From: Haloarcula litorea
GTDB lineage: Archaea > Halobacteriota > Halobacteria > Halobacteriales > Haloarculaceae
Direction of reading: 5' to 3'
Length of the DNA stretch: 64,000 nt
Assembly: GCF_029338195.1 (NCBI RefSeq)
Contig: NZ_CP119780.1
Location: 62,001 to 126,000, forward strand
Shown: positions 53,574 to 60,256 of the stretch, one piece after another
Position numbering within the stretch: position 1 is the first letter of the stretch
Layout of the letters: every line of letters begins with the position of its first letter
Position numbers and translations under genes: made by a program
The notes under the pieces: generated by a model
Told to the model about the DNA's origin: nothing
The model's database searches: none
Seen by the model: the letters and a program-made list of their open reading frames with translations, nothing else

Positions 53574-53977
53574 CTCGTCAGTCCCGGTACTCCTCGACAT
53601 CGACGACCCGCTTGGTTTCCTCGTGCGTGAGGTCGCTATCGGCCGAGACCACGGGCGCGTCCAGCTCCCGACCGACAGCCGCGATCAGCGCGTCGAGCCC
53701 ACCGAGGGACGGACCCTCGGGGCCGATCTCGCCCGCGATCTCCCCGGCGAGGGCGGCCGTGTGTTCATCGACGGCGTGTGTCTCGCCCCACGCCAGGTCG
53801 GCGCGGGCACCCTCGACGTCGCCGTCTGGAACGTTGGCTTCACCGACCAACACCTCGGCGTAGGCGGGGACCGGCATCACCCACCACTCGGCGTCACCGC
53901 CGTTGGCCTCGTAGAACTCTTCGTCGCCTCGACACCCGCCAGGTAGTCGATGAGAACTTCGCGTCGAGAACCTTCAT
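53574..53977 (-). pseudogene. PIN-domain toxin (VapC-like) with two frameshifts
   Basis: ATG 53977 gives MKVLDAKF, then one base is missing (CTC to TC) before LIDYLAGVEATK, and a second is missing (GAG to AG) before FYEANGGDAEWW; the rest, MPVPAYAEVLVGEANVPDGD to VVSADSDL, is open. PIN acids Asp5, Glu (AYAEV) and Asp (SADSDL) can be placed. With two single-base losses no continuous protein can be made. The antitoxin gene 36 bp upstream is intact. Confidence 0.75.
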
Positions 53978-54012
53978 CCGTCCGCGTCCGCGCCGTCGTC
54001 ACCGGCCAGTCG

Positions 54013-54249
54013 TCACATCCGCGCTTTCCGTTCGTCCTTGGCCCGCTCGCGCTGCTCGCGAACGCGCTCGGCCTCCTCATCCGACCACCGGCCGAACCCG
54101 TCGTAGAAGTCACCTGCCTCGCTCTCGCCGAGGACACGTTCGAGGACATCGTTGTAGGACTCGCCCTCGCGTCGCTGCCGATCGAGGATACGCTTCACTC
54201 GGTTGCTAACTCGAATCTGTTCGTCCGCTGTCACCGTTTGCGTCGACAT
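54013..54249 (-). CDS. VapB-like antitoxin
   Basis: 78 aa. MSTQTVTADEQIRVSNRVKR starts a ribbon-helix-type DNA-binding segment, followed by REGESYNDVLERVLGE, typical of the haloarchaeal VapB family (DUF7557 by my recollection), and a charged C-terminal helix (EEAERVREQRERAKDERKAR). Its PIN partner lies 36 bp downstream and is frameshifted, so it is now an orphan antitoxin. Confidence 0.8.
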   Translation of the reverse strand: MSTQTVTADEQIRVSNRVKRILDRQRREGESYNDVLERVLGESEAGDFYDGFGRWSDEEAERVREQRERAKDERKARM

Positions 54250-54340
54250 TCACATTAACACGGCTTAGTCATTAGGTCGATTATCGGTCGCTTCCCTGCC
54301 GATTTCGACCCCTGACCGGGGATTCAAGCGGATCGCGTGA

Positions 54341-55243
54341 GTGTCCCGAGACGAGATGGTGTCTCAGGCCGAGATCGACCGGCTCCGAACGGAGGCCAAC
54401 ACGATCCTGACGCGCATACAGCGCGTCGACGAGGCACTGGAACGAGCCCGGTCGGAGGAAGGAGAGCACTGGGACCAGAGGGAACTGGAACTCACACTCG
54501 AGACACCGCACGGCGAGTCGATCGAGGTCACGCTGTCACTCGACGAAGACGCCGCGAGTAACGCCCAGACACGGTACGAGCGAGCGAAGGAACTCGAAGC
54601 GGAACTGGAGCGACGAGAGGCGGTCGTCGGCCAGCTCGCACCGATGCCCCGGGACCCGGTCGCGTATCTCGTCTGCTATCACCTCGACACCGTCGAAGGC
54701 AACTATCCGAGGTCGATGGCCGGGCACCTCGACGCCGAACGCGGCCACGTCGAGGACCTCTGTGAACAACTGGACTCGGCGGGACTGTTGGAACGTGTCG
54801 AATCAGGAACGGTCAAACAACGACGAGTGAAGGCCAAACGAGCCGACGAGGTGCGCCAGCACCACACCTACTATCGGCTGTCTCGGGAAGGCGATCACCT
54901 CCTCCGGTTTCTCGGCGATCGGGACGGCAAACTGAACGTGTTGCGGCATCTGCCCGATGGACAGACGATCGCCAGGCGACTGGCTCGCGGCGGGCCGGAC
55001 TACCCACGGATGACTGCTAACGAACTGGAAATGGAGTTCGAGTACGTCCGGCACCTCTATCGTGCGCTGCAACGCGTCGGGCTGGTGACGGTATATGAAG
55101 GGAGTACCATCAAGGGCAGCGAGCGAAAGCTCAAGCCCAAAGACGAGACTCACAAGAAACACACCTACTACGTGACGACAGATATTGCCGAGGAACTCCT
55201 CCGGGAGCTGACGCAACAGGATAGGGATAACCCGTCATCATAG
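54341..55243 (+). CDS. DUF2250-like double winged-helix protein
   Basis: 300 aa from GTG (ATG 54356 alternative). N-terminal coiled coil (about 5-90), then two HTH-like repeats with the pattern VAYLVCYHLDTVEGNYPRSM and later RRLARGGPDYPRMTANELEM, each followed by HHTYYRLSREGDHLL or KHTYYVTTDIAEELL wings. This is the archaeal DUF2250 arrangement. Likely DNA-binding; function unknown. It lies between two toxin-antitoxin clusters. Confidence 0.8.
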   Translation: MSRDEMVSQAEIDRLRTEANTILTRIQRVDEALERARSEEGEHWDQRELELTLETPHGESIEVTLSLDEDAASNAQTRYERAKELEAELERREAVVGQLAPMPRDPVAYLVCYHLDTVEGNYPRSMAGHLDAERGHVEDLCEQLDSAGLLERVESGTVKQRRVKAKRADEVRQHHTYYRLSREGDHLLRFLGDRDGKLNVLRHLPDGQTIARRLARGGPDYPRMTANELEMEFEYVRHLYRALQRVGLVTVYEGSTIKGSERKLKPKDETHKKHTYYVTTDIAEELLRELTQQDRDNPSS

Positions 55244-55410
55244 GTGCCCGATTTAATGCCACTCGCGTGATCTCTCCCTGCTCTGTCGTTTCTCGGTGCC
55301 TCGACAGCTACGTTACTGGAACAACGTGGTCGAGAATGCCCGTTCCGGAGACCAAGTCGGACGCAGCCTCCTGAAGGACACTGGCGAGAAGGCACCGCTC
55401 AGTGGCATCA
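55244..55410. other. Intergenic, eroded integrase 3' side
   Basis: 167 bp between the DUF2250-like gene and the integrase fragment, without a recognisable gene. The missing catalytic part of the integrase should have lain here but cannot be read. Confidence 0.3.
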
Positions 55411-55716
55411 CTATCGTGACGAGGAGCTCAAATTGACCTCGTGACAGGAGCCAGCTGAGGCGCACATCGCGCCGGAACCGACGCTGTCGGGGAGGTAGGC
55501 GTCGCGTGGCTTCCCGCCGTTCCCGGAGGTGTCTTTCCCGGTATGGACGCGGAGCCGGTATTGGCCGCTCTCGGTCTGCGTGACATCGACGGGTCGGACC
55601 TGTGGTATCTCGAAGGCACGCAACCCGACGAACGCACCCAGTTGGATGATGAGGTCGTCCCGTTGGGAGCTGGTGGCCCGGCGGAGGTCCTCGATCTCGC
55701 TGTCGGTGAGCCACAC
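55411..55716 (-). pseudogene. Tyrosine recombinase (integrase) fragment
   Basis: VWLTDSEIEDLRRATSSQRD, LIIQLGAFVGLRAFEIPQVR and LRVHTGKDTSGNGGKPRDAY match the start of the catalytic domain of haloarchaeal XerC/D-like integrases, including the first catalytic Arg (GLRAFEI). The frame then changes character and the H-x-x-R and Tyr motifs are absent. There is no proper N-terminal SAM-like domain either, so only a middle slice survives. It is the main sign of a mobile element in this part. Confidence 0.75.
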
Positions 55717-55761
55717 TTTGTGTTCGTTCCCGGCGGTGGATTCGATACGAATTACGATTAG

Positions 55762-55808
55762 TTCGGTAAACCGTAATAGACAGCGTCGGTAAACCGTAAT
55801 AGACAGCG
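55762..55808. repeat. Tandem 23-bp direct repeat before the integrase fragment
   Basis: TCGGTAAACCGTAATAGACA plus GCG occurs twice head to tail (55763-55785, 55786-55808). It sits upstream of the integrase fragment on its strand. Possible regulatory iteron or arm-type site. Confidence 0.6.
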
Positions 55809-55990
55809 CCGAATCCGCCTCGAACTGCCCGCCATAGCACGCGCTTGTGCCAGCCGCTAGATTCTTCCGTTGCGGAAACTGAAGAAGTCGTTATCGAACT
55901 GGCGGAGACTTTTCTCAGGAGCTGGCCGTCTCCCAACCCACACATCAGCGACAGGTTTGGTAAGAATACAAAGCATATGTACAACTAACG

Positions 55991-56287
55991 ATGGCAAGTA
56001 GTACAGATGAACCGACAGTAGTACGAGTGTCCCAGAAAGGGCAGGCCACGATCCCCAAGCGACTGCGCGAGGAGTTCGACATCGAGACACCGGGTGAGGT
56101 GTTCATCTACGAGGAGGGGGGTCGGATCGTTATCGAGCCCGTCCCTACGATCGGTGATCTGCACGGCATCCACGCCGGCGAGCACGAACCCGGCGAGGTA
56201 ATGGAGAAAGTGCGAGAGGTGAGGGAAGACGAAAAGGAGCGCGAAGCAGACCGAGTTGAGCGGCTGCGCCCCTCTGCGGACGAATGA
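55991..56287 (+). CDS. AbrB/MazE-type antitoxin
   Basis: 98 aa. SpoVT/AbrB fold: VVRVSQKGQATIPKRLREEF then VFIYEEGGRIVIEPV (residues about 10-50), followed by a charged C-terminal helix that binds the toxin. TATA-like GAATACAAAGC at about 55966 is 20-30 nt before ATG. The stop overlaps the toxin start by 4 bp (ATGA). It probably represses its own operon. Confidence 0.92.
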   Translation: MASSTDEPTVVRVSQKGQATIPKRLREEFDIETPGEVFIYEEGGRIVIEPVPTIGDLHGIHAGEHEPGEVMEKVREVREDEKEREADRVERLRPSADE

Positions 56288-56724
56288 GCCCGGGATACGT
56301 CTTCGACACGGAGGCACTCATCGCGTTCCTGTACGACGAACCCGGTCACGAGTACGTGGCCGATCTCCTCGACGATGTCGAATCCGGGCAGGCTGAGGGC
56401 CTCCTCTCGGAGACAAACGCGAGTGAGGTGTACTCCCTCGTTGGTTGCTTCGAGGGCACAGATGCGGATGCCCCGACGACAGACTCGTTCCGGGTGGCCG
56501 ATAGAGACCTCCGAGCGCTCAGACGCCACGGCGTTGTCATCGAGCGGGCTGACTGGCAGCTCGCCGGCGAGGTGAAAGCCGACGGTGATATCTCACTCGC
56601 TGACGCGCACGCCGTCGCTCTCGCGCACGAGCGGGATGCGACACTGGTGGTAGGCGGTGACGGCGACTTCGATGAGCTGCCGCTCGAGATCGATACCGAG
56701 CGGTTCCGCGACCACGGTGTCTAA
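56284..56724 (+). CDS. PIN-domain ribonuclease toxin (VapC)
   Basis: 146 aa. PIN acidic residues: Asp8 in YVFDTEALIAFL, Glu in NASEVYSLV, Asp in ISLADAHAVALA and the last pair in GGDGDFDEL. All four are present, so it should be an active metal-dependent RNase. Paired with an AbrB-type antitoxin, translationally coupled. A stem-loop containing repeat begins on its stop codon. Confidence 0.92.
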   Translation: MSPGYVFDTEALIAFLYDEPGHEYVADLLDDVESGQAEGLLSETNASEVYSLVGCFEGTDADAPTTDSFRVADRDLRALRRHGVVIERADWQLAGEVKADGDISLADAHAVALAHERDATLVVGGDGDFDELPLEIDTERFRDHGV

Positions 56725-56770
56725 CCAACACGGCCTGGTTCTACGCCCCCGTTTGTAGAACAGGTCGTTA
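56721..56770. repeat. 50-bp repeat, copy 1, beside AbrB-PIN module
   Basis: CTAACCAACACGGCCTGGTT start, with hairpin GTTCTAC...GTAGAAC (56739-56762) and end CAGGTCGTTAC. A near-identical copy is at 57585-57635. It begins at the stop codon of the upstream toxin and overlaps the 3' end of the next toxin, so it could be a bidirectional terminator. Confidence 0.75.
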
Positions 56771-57247
56771 CCCATCGATGAGAGACAGTATGTCGCGTTT
56801 CTCATCGGGGATCGGATTCCGATAGGTCACGTCCTCGTCGGCGCACAGCTCATCGAAGTCAGCATCGGTCGTGATCAGGTAGTCAGCATCGTACGAGCGA
56901 GCGAGGGCGAGAACGAACGAATCGTAGACGTCGTGGTTTTTCTCCGCGCTGATATCGTATGCTTCGAGCAACGTCGTCTGCGTGGCGCTGATGATCCGAG
57001 CCGGACTCTGTACGAGGGACTGGATTGCATTCCGGGCGGCGACCGGTTCAACACCGAAGTTCTGGGTCATGATATACTGCGCTCGAAGCGGGTAGTAGTC
57101 AAAGACGAGCAGGACGTTCGGGCCATCGAGGGCGTTTTCGATCCACGGGTAGACATCGTCGTACGCAGGGTGATCGTCGGTCAGGCCGATCGCGAGGATA
57201 TTGACATCGGTGAGGACGGAAACCTCGGTCGGAAGCGACTCGGCCAT
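56768..57247 (-). CDS. PIN-domain ribonuclease toxin (VapC)
   Basis: 159 aa from ATG 57247, 4 bp after the antitoxin stop. PIN residues: Asp in VSVLTDVNILAIGL, Glu in TLLEAYDI, Asp in HDVYDSFVLALARS and Asp pair in LITTDADFDEL. Different subfamily from the toxin at 56284 (longer, with NVLLVFDYYPLRAQYIMT insertion). Convergent with that toxin, separated by the 50-bp repeat. Confidence 0.9.
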   Translation of the reverse strand: MAESLPTEVSVLTDVNILAIGLTDDHPAYDDVYPWIENALDGPNVLLVFDYYPLRAQYIMTQNFGVEPVAARNAIQSLVQSPARIISATQTTLLEAYDISAEKNHDVYDSFVLALARSYDADYLITTDADFDELCADEDVTYRNPIPDEKRDILSLIDG

Positions 57248-57251
57248 CGAT

Positions 57252-57521
57252 TCAGCCGTCCATCGGGCCGAAGAGCGCTTCACCAGCGTCGGCGGGAGTG
57301 GTGTTTTCCCATCGATCTCGGCCCGCTGTAGCAGTTTCGAGTTTTGCGCTGGGCTTGGGGTTGACTTCGAGGACTGAGCCAACCAGCGTGGCCGGAATTT
57401 CGTCGTTCGCTTCGATGCCGAGCTGGTCTCGGATCTCCTTCGGGAGTGTCACCCGCCCTCGGTCGTCGACTTTCAGCGTGATCTCCTTACCCTCGGTCGC
57501 CGTAGCATCTGTCTTTCCCAT
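57252..57521 (-). CDS. AbrB/MazE-type antitoxin
   Basis: 89 aa from ATG 57521. ITLKVDDRGRVTLPKEIRDQ and LGIEANDEIPATLVGSVLEV give the AbrB swapped-hairpin fold; the C-terminal tail DRWENTTPADAGEALFG is the likely toxin-binding part. The pair with the downstream PIN gene lies between two copies of a 50-bp repeat. Confidence 0.9.
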   Translation of the reverse strand: MGKTDATATEGKEITLKVDDRGRVTLPKEIRDQLGIEANDEIPATLVGSVLEVNPKPSAKLETATAGRDRWENTTPADAGEALFGPMDG

Positions 57522-57584
57522 TTTAGAACACCTATTACCCACTACTGAGCTGACATACAAAACTCTTGCCTCTGTGCTGGTTCT

Positions 57585-57635
57585 CTAACCAACACGGCCC
57601 GGTTCTGCCCCCCCCTTCGTAGAACAGGTCGTTAC
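57585..57635. repeat. 50-bp repeat, copy 2, beside AbrB-PIN module
   Basis: CTAACCAACACGGCCCGGTT start and AGAACAGGTCGTTAC end, near-identical and same orientation to 56721-56770. Differences are confined to the loop (CCCCCC run). Confidence 0.75.
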
Positions 57636-57706
57636 TGGCGTTCTGTAGGAGACGAGAATCCCTACCTGCTATTACACCTATTACACTCGATGACGAACTA
57701 GCGACT

Positions 57707-58069
57707 ATGCCAATCGACATCGACCGGTTCGAGCAGGACTCGAGCGAGGAACTCCGCTCGGGCGGTCGAACGAACGCCGAGGAGATCATTACGTTCCTCG
57801 CTGCCAACCCCGAGCAGGCGTACACGCCCAAGGAGATCCACGAGGCGACCGACGTCTCACGCGGGAGCGTCGGGGTCGTCGTCTCCCGGCTCGAGGACCG
57901 CGAGCTCGTCCGCCACCGGGGGGAGTACTGGGCGATCGGCGAGGCCGAGGACATCGACACCACGCTCTCGTCGCTGGCGACCGCTCGCGCAGCGACCGAC
58001 CGCTTCGGCGAGGAGAATCCTGACGAGTGGGGCCTGGGCGTCGACGAGTCCGCGGCGTCGTCGGAATGA
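57707..58069 (+). CDS. Winged-helix protein, partner of a MazF-like toxin
   Basis: 120 aa. GGRTNAEEIITFLAANPEQA, YTPKEIHEATDVSRGSVGVV and SRLEDRELVRHRGEYWAIG form a MarR/TrmB-like winged helix; the tail (TARAATDRFGEENPDEWGLG) resembles an antitoxin tail. The stop overlaps by ATGA with a short ORF that starts like a MazF/PemK toxin. Thus an HTH-MazF pair of the haloarchaeal type, with the toxin broken. Confidence 0.82.
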   Translation: MPIDIDRFEQDSSEELRSGGRTNAEEIITFLAANPEQAYTPKEIHEATDVSRGSVGVVVSRLEDRELVRHRGEYWAIGEAEDIDTTLSSLATARAATDRFGEENPDEWGLGVDESAASSE

Positions 58070-58131
58070 GCTACGACCAGGGCGACGTCTGGTGGGGCCC
58101 GACGCCGCACAAGTCGTCAGTCTCTCCGTAG
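58066..58131 (+). pseudogene. MazF/PemK-like toxin stump
   Basis: 21 codons, MSYDQGDVWWGPTPHKSSVS P and stop. YDQGDVWWGPTP is the family N-terminus (of type RGDVVWGPDP). A complete toxin has about 110-140 aa, so only the first strand survives. It overlaps the HTH gene by 4 bp. Confidence 0.6.
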
Positions 58132-58144
58132 GCCCAAACGCTTA

Positions 58145-58165
58145 GGTACTACATTATGTAGTACT
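58145..58165. promoter_or_regulatory. Palindromic operator-like site
   Basis: GTACTACATTATGTAGTAC (58147-58165): GTACTACAT and ATGTAGTAC arms, nearly perfect, just before the AbrB start at 58170. Fits an AbrB-type autoregulatory site combined with the TATA element. Confidence 0.65.
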
Positions 58166-58169
58166 TCGT

Positions 58170-58445
58170 ATGAGCACCGAGACAGACGAGAAGACGACAC
58201 GCATCACACGGAAGGGGCAGGTAACGATCCCGAAAGAGCTACGCGAGGAACTCGGCCTCGAGGAAGGCGACGAGGTCCGCTGGGAGAAAACCGAAGACGG
58301 GATCCAGGTGCGAAAGGCGACTCGCTCCGCCGGCCGCGGGATGCTCGTCGACGACGATGTGTCCGACGCAAAGCGGGAGGAGATGGCCGATGAGATGGAA
58401 GCCGACATCCGCGAGCAGCGCCGGACGGAGTGGCAGCCTGAATGA
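58170..58445 (+). CDS. AbrB/MazE-type antitoxin
   Basis: 91 aa. TRITRKGQVTIPKELREELG and LEEGDEVRWEKTEDGIQVRK, the canonical AbrB core, then a helical tail (DAKREEMADEMEADIREQRR). Directly upstream TAGTACTACATTATGTAGTAC-type palindrome (58146-58164) overlaps the promoter and may be the autoregulatory operator. The stop overlaps the PIN start by ATGA. Confidence 0.92.
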   Translation: MSTETDEKTTRITRKGQVTIPKELREELGLEEGDEVRWEKTEDGIQVRKATRSAGRGMLVDDDVSDAKREEMADEMEADIREQRRTEWQPE

Positions 58446-58843
58446 CACGCTACACCGCCGACGGGGTGGCGATGGCGCGGTACCTCGTCGACGCGCTCCC
58501 GACGGCCGCGGACGAAGCGTTCGAGCGGAGCGAGCAGGGCGTCGACGTGATCGAAGCGCCGACGGTGGCGGTGAGCGAGGCGATCTGGACGGCGGTCACG
58601 AAGGGTACGATCGCTGGTATCGACGTCGACACGACACCGAACGCCGTTCTCCGTGGGCTCGTTCACGACGGCCCGGTGCAAATCGCCCCGACCGACGAGC
58701 AGGATCTCGCGGTCTACGGGAGTCTCCTCGACCATCACACACTCCACGACGCGCTGTTGATCGCAAATCACCGCGTGCGAGGCACTGCTGCGATAATCTC
58801 GAACGACGCTGAATTCGCTTCTGAATCTGTCATCTGGGACTGA
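58442..58843 (+). CDS. PIN-domain ribonuclease toxin (VapC)
   Basis: 133 aa. ADGVAMARYLVDALP (Asp7), Glu in VAVSEAIWTAVTKG, Asp in LHDALLIANH and Asp in IISNDAEFAS. The first acidic residue lies in an atypical context (ADGVAM), but the fold reads through. Translationally coupled to the AbrB antitoxin. Confidence 0.88.
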   Translation: MTRYTADGVAMARYLVDALPTAADEAFERSEQGVDVIEAPTVAVSEAIWTAVTKGTIAGIDVDTTPNAVLRGLVHDGPVQIAPTDEQDLAVYGSLLDHHTLHDALLIANHRVRGTAAIISNDAEFASESVIWD

Positions 58844-59276
58844 GGTCAAAGACTGAGAGACGAGGACGCGGCGGCCGCTCACCGTCGGTCGAGAGGGGTG
58901 GGTCTGGCCTACACAAGGCCCCAACGACACGATTCGTGAATTTCGTCGCTATTCGGAGAGATCCCCGCTCAGGAGCGGCCAGTTGCGGCGTCGAGTTCCT
59001 GATCCCTGATTTGAGGGTTGATTGACCACCTCGTTAGCCAATATTCGGCCGTCTACGACCGTCGGTGTTGGTTAGACTCAGCTCCGCCGTCGCGACGGTC
59101 ACGAAATGCGGCCGGCGGATCTGGGTCAGCTCCAGGTCACGGCGTCGTCCTCGAGTGCCCATACTCAGTCTTATCTGTGAACACCACGGACGAGATCACC
59201 GAAAAAAGAAGTTGTGACCCAGTCGCTACCAGACGATTCGATCACTCGGGAGCTGTGAGTTCCCTAGAGCGAACCC
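58844..59276. other. Intergenic containing an inverted repeat
   Basis: 433 bp. TTAGCCAATA (59034-59043) and TGTTGGTTAG (59066-59075), spacer 22 bp, a degenerate relative of the origin-border repeats. No gene. Confidence 0.45.
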
Positions 59277-60080
59277 CTACTCCCAGACCTTTCTGATCGA
59301 CTCGATGTCGACCGTGTCAGCCCCGATGGTGGCCGTGATCCGATCGTCTTCGTAGCCGCGGCACGCCGAAATCTGCTTTCGAGCCTGCCCTGCATCGCTG
59401 GCCACCGCCAGCGTGTAGAAATCCCCGATCGGGATCGCGAGTGTCACATCCGTATTCGACGTCGCGTCTACCTGCACGGCTTTCTGGGCGACGGGCTGGT
59501 CGTCACGGCGCAGCGACAGCTCGACCGTGACGGCGCTGTCGGTCTGGTTGCGGACCTGGACCGAGACCTCGCGGTTGCCTGGGCAGCCGATGACGGGCTC
59601 GTCGTCGCCGCGAATACTGACGAGCAGCATCGGGTAGGTCTGTCTCGATGGGATCCGCCACTCGGTCGTCGTTGAGCGACCGTCCCCGACGGTCACGGTG
59701 ACGGTGTACTCGCCAGCGGTGGCTGTGACCCCATCGAAGGGTATCGACTCCCCGCTCGCGAGCGTCTGGGTACACTCGAAGAACGTCGTGTCGTCGTGGG
59801 CGATCGCGAGCGTGACGGTTGTCTCTGAATCGGTCTGGTTCCGGAGTTCGGCACTGCCCGGCTGGTACGTCTCCTCCGCGCCTGGAATCGCGTACGGCAG
59901 TTCGTGGCCGGTCGCACACGGGGACGGCGTGTCTGTCGGCTCGGTGGGTGTTGTCGTGGGCGCTGCAGTCGTTTCTGTCGGGTCGGTCTGGTCTGCGGGC
60001 ACTCCCACACAGCCAGTCAGTCCAGTCCCGAGAGCGAGACTCAGGGATCGCAGGAGGGCACGACGGGACGAGCGTGGCAC
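59277..60080 (-). CDS. Lipoprotein with two beta-rich domains
   Basis: 267 aa from GTG 60080, giving PRSSRRALLRSLSLALGTGL then TGC lipobox: Tat-type lipoprotein. An upstream GTG (60125) would add 15 residues. Thr/Pro-rich linker with TTTPTEPTDTPSP, then two similar Ig-like segments: ELRNQTDSETTVTLAIAHDD and VQVRNQTDSAVTVELSLRRD, evidently an internal repeat. Surface-anchored; function unknown. Confidence 0.8.
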   Translation of the reverse strand: MPRSSRRALLRSLSLALGTGLTGCVGVPADQTDPTETTAAPTTTPTEPTDTPSPCATGHELPYAIPGAEETYQPGSAELRNQTDSETTVTLAIAHDDTTFFECTQTLASGESIPFDGVTATAGEYTVTVTVGDGRSTTTEWRIPSRQTYPMLLVSIRGDDEPVIGCPGNREVSVQVRNQTDSAVTVELSLRRDDQPVAQKAVQVDATSNTDVTLAIPIGDFYTLAVASDAGQARKQISACRGYEDDRITATIGADTVDIESIRKVWE

Positions 60081-60256
60081 AGCGGAGTCACCGAGTCTGC
60101 CGGAATAGGTTTTGTGTGGCGACACCGGCCGGTCGGGTGGGATGACGAGTACCGAATATTGTCAGAAACCAGGTACGAGAGACAGAAAGTAGCTTCAATA
60201 CGATGACTTGGTTATTTCAGTCTGGTCCCGCCGAAACAGTTTCTCAGGGGTGTGTA

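Noticed and set aside
53485-53946. 153-codon plus frame in the PIN pseudogene
   Set aside because: Opposite strand of a recognisable PIN toxin; no protein character.
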